Of a stretch of DNA of 58,611 nucleotides, positions 25,558 through 34,595 are shown in pieces; the stretch's first letter is position 1, and each line of letters opens with the position of its first letter. The stretch comes from an uncultured Clostridia bacterium (GTDB taxonomy: Bacteria > Bacillota_A > Clostridia > TANB77 > CAG-508). Location of the stretch: the NCBI GenBank assembly GCA_944393295.1, contig CALXZR010000021.1, positions 1 through 58,611 on the forward strand. The letters run 5' to 3'. Below the pieces are notes generated by a model. That model was not told the DNA's origin and made no database searches. It saw nothing but the letters and a program-made list of their open reading frames with translations. The translations under genes were made by a program, and so were the position numbers.

Positions 25558-27201
25558 GTGAAAAGACCAGTAGAAGAATTTGAAAAACGTGGAAGAATCA
25601 TAACAGCAATATTAATAATTTTGCTTATTATTTTAGTAATCTTATTTACAAATTATATCGAAAATTTAAATGTAAATATAAGTAATACTATAGAAGATAT
25701 AAATTTTAAAAAGGATAATACTTTTAAACTAATTTCAAGCACAGAAAATCAAGATTTGGAAAGCTTTTTAATGGATTTTGCTAATAAGGAAAATATAAAT
25801 TTAGAAATAGATTATGCAGGAACTATTGATATAATGCAAAAATTAAATAATGGGGAAGAATATGATGCTGTTTGGGCATCTAATTCAATATGGTTATATA
25901 TGTTAGATAGTTCTAAAGTAAGTGTATCTGATTCAAAATCAACTAGTATAAATCCAGTAGTTTTTGGAATTACAGAGCAAAAAGCTAGAGAATTAAATTT
26001 CGTAGATCGAGATATTTATACTAAAGATATTGTTGATGCTATAAAAAATGGAAATCTAAAATTTAGTATGTCAAATCCAACACAAACAAACACAGGAGCA
26101 ACAGCTTATTTAGGAATGCTTACTACTTTAGCTGGAAATCCAGAAGTATTAAGAGAAGAAAATTTGCAAGATGAAAATTTAAAAAACGAATTAATTTCAT
26201 TATTTTCAGGATTAGAGAGATCTTCTGGAAGTGAAGATTTTTTAGAAGAACTTTTTTTAAATGGAAATTATGAAGCTGTTGTAACCTATGAATTTTCAAT
26301 AATCAATATGAATAAAAAATTAGAAGAACAGGGAAAAGAGCCACTTTATATATTATATCCTATTGATGGTGTATCTATTTCGGATTCTCCTTTAGCTTTT
26401 ATTAAGCAAGGTGATGGTGAAAAAGAAGACTTTTTTAAAAAATTACAAGAGTATATTTTAAGCAGTGAAGGTCAAAATTTATTGGCATCAAAAGGAAGAA
26501 GGACATGGTTTGGTGGAATAAATAATGAAGTAGATCAAACTGTTTTTAATAAAGAATGGGGTATTGATACAACTAAATATATTGTTCCTGTAAAATATCC
26601 TAATACAGAGATTATAAAGGAAGCTTTAAGTATATATCAAACAGAGCTTAGAAAACCAGTGCATACAGTATTTTGTTTAGATTATTCTGGTAGTATGGCT
26701 GGTAGTGGGTATTCTCAACTAAAACAAGCAATGGAGTATATTTTAAATGAAGAAAAAGCTTCAGAAAATTTATTGCAATTTTCTGAAAAAGATAAAATAA
26801 CAGTAATCCCTTTTAATGGAAAAGTTCTAAATGTATGGAATACTAATAATGGTATAGATACTCAAAATTTAATTGACAATATTGCTACTCTAAAGCCATC
26901 TGGTGCTACAAATATATATGATACTGCTATAAGAGCCCTAGAGGAATTAAGTACAGAGGATTTAAATATTTATAATACATCTATTATATTAATGACAGAT
27001 GGAATGTCGAATACAGGAAAGTTTAGTGATTTATCAAATTATTATAAGAATTTAAAAAAGGATATACCAATATATTCAATTATGTTTGGAAGTGCATATG
27101 AACAGGAGTTAGGAAATATTGCGGAATTAACCAATAGTAAAGTATTTGACGGAAAGGTAGATTTGCTTCAAGCTTTTAAAGAGGTTAGAGGATACAATTA
27201 G
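25558..27201 (+). CDS. Membrane-anchored solute-binding plus VWA domain protein
   Basis: GTG start with GGGAGGTG 4 bases upstream; 547 residues. One helix (residues 13-32) anchors it with the bulk outside. Residues about 55-340 resemble a type 2 periplasmic solute-binding domain (FKLISSTENQDLESFLMDFA, YDAVWASNSIWLYML). Residues about 365-545 form a VWA domain with an intact MIDAS: DYSGSMAG, Thr in PSGATNIYD and Asp in LMTDGMSN. It heads an operon with xpaC, a second solute-binding protein and telA. It may bind a metal or anion and signal across the envelope. The role is inferred. Confidence 0.8.
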   Translation: MKRPVEEFEKRGRIITAILIILLIILVILFTNYIENLNVNISNTIEDINFKKDNTFKLISSTENQDLESFLMDFANKENINLEIDYAGTIDIMQKLNNGEEYDAVWASNSIWLYMLDSSKVSVSDSKSTSINPVVFGITEQKARELNFVDRDIYTKDIVDAIKNGNLKFSMSNPTQTNTGATAYLGMLTTLAGNPEVLREENLQDENLKNELISLFSGLERSSGSEDFLEELFLNGNYEAVVTYEFSIINMNKKLEEQGKEPLYILYPIDGVSISDSPLAFIKQGDGEKEDFFKKLQEYILSSEGQNLLASKGRRTWFGGINNEVDQTVFNKEWGIDTTKYIVPVKYPNTEIIKEALSIYQTELRKPVHTVFCLDYSGSMAGSGYSQLKQAMEYILNEEKASENLLQFSEKDKITVIPFNGKVLNVWNTNNGIDTQNLIDNIATLKPSGATNIYDTAIRALEELSTEDLNIYNTSIILMTDGMSNTGKFSDLSNYYKNLKKDIPIYSIMFGSAYEQELGNIAELTNSKVFDGKVDLLQAFKEVRGYN

Positions 27202-27228
27202 TTTTACTTTGAAAGGAAAATTTAAATT

Positions 27229-27858
27229 ATGAATAAGGGTTATATAATATCTGCTTTATTAGGAGCTGGATTTGTTGCAGGAACTTTATTTTTAGGAATG
27301 GGTTTACCTTTGGCACTAGGAATAGGAATAATAGCTTATATTGCAGGGAATCTTATTTTTGTAGATAAAAGAGCTAATAATGAATATTCAGATGAGAATT
27401 TATACGATATTTTAAATAATGCAAAAAAAATAAATTCAGAAATTTGCTCAATGATTGAAAAAATCGAAGATAAGGATATTAAAGATGATATAAGAGAAAT
27501 ATATAGAATATCAAATAAAATAATTAATACAATTTCAAAAAATCCAGCAAAACAAAAAAAGGCTAACAATTTTTTTCAGTATTATTTACCTGTTACGTTA
27601 AAAATTTTGAAAAAATATGATGAAATAGAAAATCAAAGATTAGAAAGCAATGATGGAAAAGAATTTATGAAAAATACTAAGAATATGGTAGAAACTATAA
27701 AAAAATCATTTAATGAACAGCTTTCTAATTTGTATCAAGCTGATATGATAGATACTGACGCTGACATAAAAGTTTTTAAAACTATGCTGAAAACAGATGG
27801 ATATAGCGATATAGATGATTTTAATATTGTAGACGAAGAAAAAAATAATGGAAAGTGA
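27229..27858 (+). CDS. XpaC-like protein (5-bromo-4-chloroindolyl phosphate hydrolysis family)
   Basis: Two N-terminal hydrophobic segments (YIISALLGAGFVAGTLFLGM, LPLALGIGIIAYIAGNLIFV) are followed by a helical soluble domain with EICSMIEKIEDKDIK and FFQYYLPVTLKILKKYDEIE, typical of XpaC. The family nearly always neighbours TelA. The name comes from a phenotype in Bacillus, and true phosphatase activity is doubtful. Likely a membrane partner of TelA. Confidence 0.78.
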   Translation: MNKGYIISALLGAGFVAGTLFLGMGLPLALGIGIIAYIAGNLIFVDKRANNEYSDENLYDILNNAKKINSEICSMIEKIEDKDIKDDIREIYRISNKIINTISKNPAKQKKANNFFQYYLPVTLKILKKYDEIENQRLESNDGKEFMKNTKNMVETIKKSFNEQLSNLYQADMIDTDADIKVFKTMLKTDGYSDIDDFNIVDEEKNNGK

Positions 27859-27868
27859 GGTAGATATT

Positions 27869-29002
27869 TTGAAAAAGAGACAACTAATAGGTATAGGAAT
27901 ATTTATATTATTGGTTTTAGTTATTATATGTATAAAATTTTATATGGATAGACAAGAAGAAAATATAAATACTACAACTAAAGAAATAAAAACTATAACA
28001 GTTGCAACAGGTGGAGGAAAGGAAGATTTTATAGCAGATGAGGATGTTATTAATATTTTAAGAGATAGATATGGTTTAAATGTAATTTATGATAGTTGGA
28101 GTAATGGAAAATTAATATTAAATCCTCTAGTTAGAGAAAATGGAGATAGATATGACTTAATGTTTTGTTCAGATCAAAGATTTTACGATTACTATAAATT
28201 AGCTCCAAATAAAGAAAAAAATGAGGCAGACAGATATACTGTTTTAGACGGAGGTTTAACTTTAAATACACCAATAGTAATATACAGTTGGGGCGAAGTT
28301 GTTGATGCTCTTATAAAAGATAATATAGTAACTGAAAGAGAAGGTATCTATTATATTACAGATATGAATAAATTATTAAATTATATTTTAGAAGGCAAAA
28401 AATGGTCTGAGCTAGGTCTAGATATGCTTTATGGAAGTATAAATATCTCATCAACAGATCCTGTTACATCTTCTCCTGGAGCTACTTATTATGGATTGCT
28501 TCTATCTATAATGTGTGGAGGAAATGTTACAGATACCACAATGCAAGAAAATTTACCGAAACTTAAACAATTTTATGAAAAATCAGGATATATGAATAAT
28601 ACTCCAGCAGATTTATTTGAAAGATATTTAAAAACTGGTCTTGGTGGAGAACCAATGATTGTAGATTATGAAAAAAGTATAGTAGAGTTTGCAAACGAAA
28701 ATCCAGATGGATTTAATCAAGTAAAAGATGATATTAGAATATTGTATCCAGAACCAACAATATGGAATTCGCATTGTATAGCAACTTTTACTGAAAATGG
28801 TAATTTATATTATAAAGCTTTAGAAGATAAGGATATAAGTCAAATAGCATGGGAAAGATATGGCTTTAGAACAGGTGTTACAGGAGGAAACTATAATGTA
28901 GAAGCTTTAGGAATAAAGGGAATACCAACAACTATAAGAAGTACAGTAAGTAGTTTAAAAATGGATATGTATGATAATTTAATTAATTATTTAAGTCAAT
29001 AA
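27869..29002 (+). CDS. Membrane-anchored extracellular solute-binding protein
   Basis: About 377 residues. A helix at residues 5-24 (IGIGIFILLVLVIICIKF) is followed by a periplasmic-binding-type fold: TVATGGGKEDFIADEDVINI, YDLMFCSDQRFYDYY, and DPVTSSPGATYYGLLLSIMC. It shares the layout of the upstream protein's binding region but has no VWA part. TTG at 27869 is chosen since GAGG (27857-27860) sits 8 bases before it; ATG 27848 would overlap xpaC and has no ribosome-binding site. Ligand is unknown. Confidence 0.72.
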   Translation: MKKRQLIGIGIFILLVLVIICIKFYMDRQEENINTTTKEIKTITVATGGGKEDFIADEDVINILRDRYGLNVIYDSWSNGKLILNPLVRENGDRYDLMFCSDQRFYDYYKLAPNKEKNEADRYTVLDGGLTLNTPIVIYSWGEVVDALIKDNIVTEREGIYYITDMNKLLNYILEGKKWSELGLDMLYGSINISSTDPVTSSPGATYYGLLLSIMCGGNVTDTTMQENLPKLKQFYEKSGYMNNTPADLFERYLKTGLGGEPMIVDYEKSIVEFANENPDGFNQVKDDIRILYPEPTIWNSHCIATFTENGNLYYKALEDKDISQIAWERYGFRTGVTGGNYNVEALGIKGIPTTIRSTVSSLKMDMYDNLINYLSQ

Positions 29003-29017
29003 TTAAGGAGGAAAAAA

Positions 29018-30178
29018 ATGAGTGAGAAATTAGAATTAAATGTAAAACCAGAAGTTTTAACAAAAGAGGTAGAAACAGAGTTACTATCAACTCAAAAAGT
29101 AGAAGAGAAAACTGTAGAAAAATCTTTAAATTATGAAACATTAACAGAAGCAGAAAAAAAGGCAATTGATGAATTTATAACTAAAGTTAATGTAGAAGAT
29201 ACTACTCAAATTTTGCAATATGGAGCAACAGCTCAAACTAAGATATCTAAATTTTCAGATAGTGTATTAGAAAATGTTAAAACAAAGAATGCAGGGAAAG
29301 TAGGAAACTTATTAAGTGATTTAGTTGTTGAAATAAAAGATTTTGATACAGATGTTGGAGGAGAAAAAACAAAAGGAATTTTTGGATTTTTTAAAAACGC
29401 AAAAAATTCTGTAGAAAAATTACTTTCTAAATATCAAAAAATTGAGGTAAATGTAGAAAAAATCGAAAAAGAACTAGAAGCACATAAAATTCAATTGTTA
29501 AAAGATATTACTATATTTGATACAATGTATGAAAAGAATTTAGAATATTTTAAAGAAATTTCTTTATATATTATAGCAGGTGAAAAGAAATTAGAAGAAT
29601 TAAAAAATGTTACTTTACCAGAGCTTAAAAAAATTGCAGAGTCATCAAATGATCAAATAGATATACAAAAGGTAAATGATATGTCAAATATGATTAATCG
29701 TTTTGAAAAGAAAATTTATGATTTGAAAACTACTAGAATTATATCTATACAGATGGCACCACAGATTCGTTTGATTCAAAATAATGATAGTGAATTAGTA
29801 GAGAAGATTCAAAGTTCATTAATAAATACTATTCCACTATGGAAAAATCAAATTGTAATAGCTTTAGGTATTAATAATGCAAAAAATGCATTAGGAGCTC
29901 AAAGAGCTGTAGCAGATATGACAAATGAGATGCTAAAGAAAAATAGTGAATTATTAAAACAAGGAACTATTGAAGTTGCAGAAGAATCAGAAAGAGCAAT
30001 TGTAGACATTTCAACATTAAAGCAAACAAATAAAGACTTAATTGACACATTAGATAATGTATTACAGATACATGAAAATGGAAGAATTAAGAGAGCAGAA
30101 GCAGAAAAAGAATTAACTATAATAGAACAACAATTAAAAGATAAACTTTTAGAAATTAAAGTAGAAGCAGGAAAATAA
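29018..30178 (+). CDS. TelA family toxic anion resistance protein
   Basis: 386 residues, all helical. LTEAEKKAIDEFITKVNVED, ILQYGATAQTKISKFSDSVL, and RLIQNNDSELVEKIQSSLIN then TIPLWKNQIVIALG are typical of TelA/YaaN. The family is linked to resistance to tellurite and other toxic agents and belongs to the Ter-type stress network, but its biochemistry is unknown. It closes the operon, 16 bases after the solute-binding gene. Confidence 0.9.
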   Translation: MSEKLELNVKPEVLTKEVETELLSTQKVEEKTVEKSLNYETLTEAEKKAIDEFITKVNVEDTTQILQYGATAQTKISKFSDSVLENVKTKNAGKVGNLLSDLVVEIKDFDTDVGGEKTKGIFGFFKNAKNSVEKLLSKYQKIEVNVEKIEKELEAHKIQLLKDITIFDTMYEKNLEYFKEISLYIIAGEKKLEELKNVTLPELKKIAESSNDQIDIQKVNDMSNMINRFEKKIYDLKTTRIISIQMAPQIRLIQNNDSELVEKIQSSLINTIPLWKNQIVIALGINNAKNALGAQRAVADMTNEMLKKNSELLKQGTIEVAEESERAIVDISTLKQTNKDLIDTLDNVLQIHENGRIKRAEAEKELTIIEQQLKDKLLEIKVEAGK

Positions 30179-30184
30179 TTTTAT

Positions 30185-30224
30185 TTAAAGAAAACAGAAA
30201 AATAAATTCTGTTTTCTTTAAATT
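30185..30224 (+). terminator. Terminator after telA
   Basis: 13-bp stem AAAGAAAACAGAA (30187-30199) / TTCTGTTTTCTTT (30207-30219) around AAATAAA; the following T tract is short. Confidence 0.65.
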
Positions 30225-30254
30225 TACTAATATCTATGTTAGTATTTTTTTATT

Positions 30255-30422
30255 TTAAAAATAGAAAAGTATTAACATAACTGTAGGAAAAATTAATGCT
30301 AAAACAGATAATATACAAAATATTTTTCCAGAAGTTGAATTGTTATTTTTAATTTCATATATTCCATAATAAAAGCTTTTTAAAAAACAAAATATTAAAA
30401 ATACAAGAGCTATAAAATTCAT
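30255..30422 (-). CDS. 55-residue two-helix membrane protein, candidate germinant-receptor D subunit
   Basis: Minus-strand ORF with AAAAGGAG 8 bases before its ATG and only 13 bases after the gerC stop. It starts MNFIALVFLIFCFLKSFYYG and has a second helix FCILSVLALIFPTVMLILFY, joined by a short polar loop with EIKNNNSTSGK. In Bacillus, several ger operons carry a D gene for a small two-helix protein that modulates receptor function. Size, topology and place fit, but sequence similarity could not be tested. Confidence 0.65.
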   Translation of the reverse strand: MNFIALVFLIFCFLKSFYYGIYEIKNNNSTSGKIFCILSVLALIFPTVMLILFYF

Positions 30423-30435
30423 AAAATACTCCTTT

Positions 30436-31587
30436 TTATTGTTTTGTAATTAAACTACTAGATACAACTTCACAATGAGTTCTTACTTTAAAGAAAGAGT
30501 CTTTATAAATTGTATCCCAATTAACTTTTTTAAACTTATCTAGAGTTTTATATTTTTTTGATAGTTTTTCACCAAATGAAATTGTATCACATGAATATTG
30601 TTTTGAAGTTGTATATAAATATTCAGAAACAATATTTTCAATATATCTATTTAAATTATTTTCCAATTTTTTTATATTATCACTTGACGAATAATCTGAA
30701 GATTCATTTATAGTAACTATATTAGCAGATAAATAAATATCACATTCAATATATGGATTATTGTTTACAAGATTAACATCAATTTCTGTATTTTTTGAAG
30801 GCTTTATAGATAAATCTATAGTATCATTTTCTTTAAAAGGAGAAGGAATAGTAACTATACTTGAATCTAGTTTATTTGTTAAAATAAGATGGCTAATTAC
30901 TCCTTCTGTATCTACATGTCCAACTAAATAGTCTTTTCTAAAAATAGCTATACCAGTATTTTGCACTGTATTTTCAGCAACTGTTGCATAAATTGCTAAA
31001 GCACTTTCATTAGCACTATTCATATTTGTAAAAAATTGATTGAAATCAGCATCTAAAGTATAACCAGTATATTTTGCAGAGCTTATTATATGCTCAAAAA
31101 ATCTAGCAGAAAAATTTTCTCCAGTATTAGCAACCTTTTCTAATACATCATAGGCTTTTTGACTGCTTATAATTATATTACAATTTGGGCGTATTTCCAC
31201 ATTGTTTTGTAAGGTATTTACATAAGAAATAATTCCTTTCTTAGCCAAATTTTCAGAAAATATTATTGCAGAGCAATTTAATAAATCTATTTCTTTATTT
31301 AAATAATTATTTAAAATACTTATTCCTGAATCAATAGAAAGACATTCTACTTGATATACTATTTGATTAGTAGATTGACTTGTGCCTCCACCAGAACTGG
31401 AAGAACTTTGAGCTATTTGTACACTTAAATTTATATTGTTTGAATTTTCTATTTCATCAATTCCAATTGCTACAGCATAATAATAGCTTTCTACACTTGT
31501 AGCATCATAACAACCAGTAAGGATAAAAAGCATAGATATTCCAACAATAATATAAATAATAGCTAATTTCAATTTTTTATATTGCAT
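30436..31587 (-). CDS. gerC: Ger(x)C family spore germination lipoprotein
   Basis: 383 residues. A signal peptide ends in a lipobox ILTGC (Cys near residue 26), followed by YDATSVESYYYAVAIGIDE, the typical GerC start. The C-terminal domain includes the receptor-family region with LEKVANTGENFSARFFEHII and a final helix region. GerC is the peripheral outer-face subunit of the nutrient germinant receptor in the spore inner membrane. Its ATG overlaps the end of gerB by 19 bases. Confidence 0.92.
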   Translation of the reverse strand: MQYKKLKLAIIYIIVGISMLFILTGCYDATSVESYYYAVAIGIDEIENSNNINLSVQIAQSSSSSGGGTSQSTNQIVYQVECLSIDSGISILNNYLNKEIDLLNCSAIIFSENLAKKGIISYVNTLQNNVEIRPNCNIIISSQKAYDVLEKVANTGENFSARFFEHIISSAKYTGYTLDADFNQFFTNMNSANESALAIYATVAENTVQNTGIAIFRKDYLVGHVDTEGVISHLILTNKLDSSIVTIPSPFKENDTIDLSIKPSKNTEIDVNLVNNNPYIECDIYLSANIVTINESSDYSSSDNIKKLENNLNRYIENIVSEYLYTTSKQYSCDTISFGEKLSKKYKTLDKFKKVNWDTIYKDSFFKVRTHCEVVSSSLITKQ

Positions 31588-32687
31588 TTTGGCTTAAGCT
31601 CCTTTCTGGATTTGATATTAAATTTTAAATGACCTAATATTAAAATTAAAGGACTTATTATAAAAGTAACTCCAATAATTGCATATTTTAGTACTATATT
31701 TTCAAGAAATTTTATTAAGGCTATATTAAAAGGATATAAGCATATTCCAAATAAAAGCATACAAACAATATAAGAGAACATTGATTTATCTGAGATGTTA
31801 GTAATTTTAGAAAAAATCAAGTTTATAAAAAATACTAAGCTACTTAAATAAGAAAGCAAAGCTAATATCCAAAATAAAACAAACAAAGCATCTAGTCTTT
31901 GTAAAAATACACTAAAGCTTACATCTCTTGAAAGAATATATAATGGATTTATAGTAATTCCAGTACTTGCTATTGGTAGTAAAGTTAATATTGAACAAAT
32001 TGTTATAAATAATAATGCGAAAGATATAAAAAAGGAAATATAACTAACTTTTTTAAAATCTTCAGGATTTCTAAGTAGAGGTTGTAAAAAAAAGTAAAAT
32101 GCTATAAAACTAAATGTAAAAATATTTACAAGACCATCTACAAAAGTGGTTCTGTAGTTATATCCAAATATAGGAGTTAGTTTATCAATAGTAAAATTGT
32201 CTATAGTTCCAATAAAAGATATAAAAATACTTAGCAAAATAATAGGAAATAGCAAGTTAATCATTTTTATAATTGAATTAAATCCAATTAAATTTGAAAC
32301 GAGGATTCCAACTATAAAAAATAATAAAATAAAAATAATAGGAGAATTTTGATAATATATACTTTTTAGTAAATTAACAAAATCTAATAAAAATGTTAGT
32401 AAAATAGTAAAAAACAATAACATATAAATAATTCCAACTATAGTTTTTAAAAATTTTCCGCCTAAAGTTTTTGAAATATCTAGAATATCGGAGTTTGGAA
32501 AATTTTTAAAGCATTTATTAATAATCCATATAAATCCTAGAACAATAATTCCTACATAAATTAAATTTATAAGAGTACCAGTACCAGTCACATATATAAG
32601 AATGCTAGGAAAACTTAATATAAATTTATTGAACATTACAAGACAAATAAAAAATATACATTCTTTTTTGCTTAATTGTACACCCAT
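31569..32687 (-). CDS. gerB: GerB-type spore germination permease (endospore germination permease)
   Basis: About 372 residues with ten predicted helices, related to APC-type amino acid transporters; GerB holds the germinant-binding site. It starts MGVQLSKKECIFFICLVMFN, with TLGGKFLKTIVGIIYMLLFF further on. The ATG at 32687 overlaps the gerA stop (TAATG), which suggests coupling; an earlier in-frame ATG at 32708 would add seven residues (MEEKFKI) and lies inside gerA. Confidence 0.9.
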   Translation of the reverse strand: MGVQLSKKECIFFICLVMFNKFILSFPSILIYVTGTGTLINLIYVGIIVLGFIWIINKCFKNFPNSDILDISKTLGGKFLKTIVGIIYMLLFFTILLTFLLDFVNLLKSIYYQNSPIIFILLFFIVGILVSNLIGFNSIIKMINLLFPIILLSIFISFIGTIDNFTIDKLTPIFGYNYRTTFVDGLVNIFTFSFIAFYFFLQPLLRNPEDFKKVSYISFFISFALLFITICSILTLLPIASTGITINPLYILSRDVSFSVFLQRLDALFVLFWILALLSYLSSLVFFINLIFSKITNISDKSMFSYIVCMLLFGICLYPFNIALIKFLENIVLKYAIIGVTFIISPLILILGHLKFNIKSRKELKPKCNIKN

Positions 32688-34348
32688 TATTTTAAATTTT
32701 TCCTCCATTTCATGCTTATTTTTTCTTCTTTTTGAGGCTTTTTAGTATTTAAATTTTGATTACGTTTTTCTCTTTTCCATATAGCTTTTAAGTGATAGTC
32801 TGAATTTTTAGTAAAATCTGAAACTGGAATATAAGGTGAAAAATAAGATACACCAAAAGATTTTATACTAGCCCAATATATAAAATGTAAATAAAAACCT
32901 ATTGCGATTCCCAAAAATCCTGCTAGATATCCAAGAATTATATACATAAATCTAAAAATTCTAATAGAAAAACCTAATAAAAAATCTGGAATAGCAAATC
33001 CACATATTCCTGTAAATGCTACTATAATTATTAAAATTGGACTTACTATATTAGCATTTACAGCAGCTTCACCTAAAACTAAAGCACCAATAATTCCTAT
33101 AGTATTACTAAAGGAAGAAGAAACTCTAAGACCGGCCTCACGAATTAATTCAAAGGAAATTTCCATAATTAAAATTTCAAAGATAACAGGAAAAGGAATT
33201 GATTCTCTAGCGCTGGAAATTGCAAGAAGTAATTCTGATGGGATTAATTCTTGATGAAAATTAGTGATTGCTACATAAAATCCAGGCAAAAAAATTGCAA
33301 AAATGAAAGCTATACCACGTAAAAATCTTAAAAAATTGCTTAAATGATAATTTAAATTAGAATCTTCTGGAGATTCTAAAAAATCGATTAGTACAGCAGG
33401 AGCAACAAGTGCATATGGAGAACCATTAACCAATATGGCAACTTTACCGTTTAAAATAGCATTGCAAGTTTTATCTGGTCTTTCAGTTGAAATTAGTTGT
33501 GGCATAAAGCGATTAGAATTATCTTTTATTAGTTGTTGTAATTCACCAGAAGAGGTTAAAGAATTAATATCTAAGTTTTGAATACGATATTTAACTTCTG
33601 CTACTAAATCATCATTGGCTATATTTTTCATATAACAAACCACTACTTGAGTATTAGTTATATTACCAACACTTGAACTTTCCATTACTAAATTTTCATT
33701 ATTAATTATCTTTCGAATAAGAGCTGTATTATTTCTTATATTTTCAACAAAAGCTTCTTGAGAACCTTGAATTACAGCTTCATTTTTGGCAGAATCTATA
33801 CTTCTTCCTGGTAATTTTTTCGTTTCTATACAAAAAGCAATATTTAATGTATCTACAAAAAGAACACAAAAGCCACTATTTACTTTTTCTAATAATTCTT
33901 TAAAATCCTTTACTTTTACTATATTATTTTGTGGTATAAGACTATTATATAAGAATTCTTCTAGATTAAATTTTTTTACTCGTTTTACTGATATATCTTT
34001 ACTAACAGCAGTTGATGATGTGGCAGGTTGCATAGTTATAGAATTTCTTAAAAGTAGTGGAGAGAGTATAGCATTATTTATTGAATCATTATCTACCATA
34101 CCATCAATATAAACAAGTGCTGCTGAAAATTCTTTGTTCTTTATTGGAAGAGTAAACTTTCTAACATTAATGTCACTATTTATAAGTAAATTATATTTTA
34201 CCTTTAAAAAGTCTAAATTTACTGAAAGAGAAGGATAGATGTTTACTATTTCATTGTTTTCTTCAACTTCATTATTGCTGCTGTTTGGTAGTATAAAAAC
34301 ATATTCGTCTTTGGGATGATATCCAAATAAGGTATCTAATATTTTCAT
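32687..34348 (-). CDS. gerA: GerA-type spore germination protein
   Basis: 553 residues. A large soluble N-terminal region (about 1-330) includes NVRKFTLPIKNKEFSAALVY and VQGSQEAFVENIRNNTALIR-like VIQGSQEAFVENIRNNTALI, the family hallmark. Then come GKVAILVNGSPYALVAPAVL and four to five helices with REAGLRVSSSFSNTIGIIGA and LGEAAVNANIVSPILIIIV. GerA oligomers form the ion channel that releases monovalent cations when germinant binds. First gene of the receptor operon. Confidence 0.94.
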   Translation of the reverse strand: MKILDTLFGYHPKDEYVFILPNSSNNEVEENNEIVNIYPSLSVNLDFLKVKYNLLINSDINVRKFTLPIKNKEFSAALVYIDGMVDNDSINNAILSPLLLRNSITMQPATSSTAVSKDISVKRVKKFNLEEFLYNSLIPQNNIVKVKDFKELLEKVNSGFCVLFVDTLNIAFCIETKKLPGRSIDSAKNEAVIQGSQEAFVENIRNNTALIRKIINNENLVMESSSVGNITNTQVVVCYMKNIANDDLVAEVKYRIQNLDINSLTSSGELQQLIKDNSNRFMPQLISTERPDKTCNAILNGKVAILVNGSPYALVAPAVLIDFLESPEDSNLNYHLSNFLRFLRGIAFIFAIFLPGFYVAITNFHQELIPSELLLAISSARESIPFPVIFEILIMEISFELIREAGLRVSSSFSNTIGIIGALVLGEAAVNANIVSPILIIIVAFTGICGFAIPDFLLGFSIRIFRFMYIILGYLAGFLGIAIGFYLHFIYWASIKSFGVSYFSPYIPVSDFTKNSDYHLKAIWKREKRNQNLNTKKPQKEEKISMKWRKNLK

Positions 34349-34379
34349 AAGAACTCCTAAAAAATAAATTAATTTCTTG

Positions 34380-34409
34380 TAGTATTTGTAATTTTTGAAT
34401 AAATATTCT
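34380..34409 (-). promoter_or_regulatory. Sigma-G-like promoter of the germinant receptor operon
   Basis: On the minus strand AGAATA (34409-34404), 17 bases, AATACTA (34386-34380). This is one mismatch per box from TGAATA and CATACTA, and fits forespore expression of ger operons. Confidence 0.55.
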
Positions 34410-34595
34410 AATTATGGGAAAGAAAAAGAATGAAAATTAATTAGAGAATAGAGATAAAAAATTAAATAATAGTTGGTTTGTAATTAAAATGTAACATAAA
34501 TTATATTGATAAACTTGATATTTTTAGATAATATTAATATAAAAGATTTTATTTTTTATAAAATTAGAGTTTGTTTAAATAGAAAAGGTGATAAA

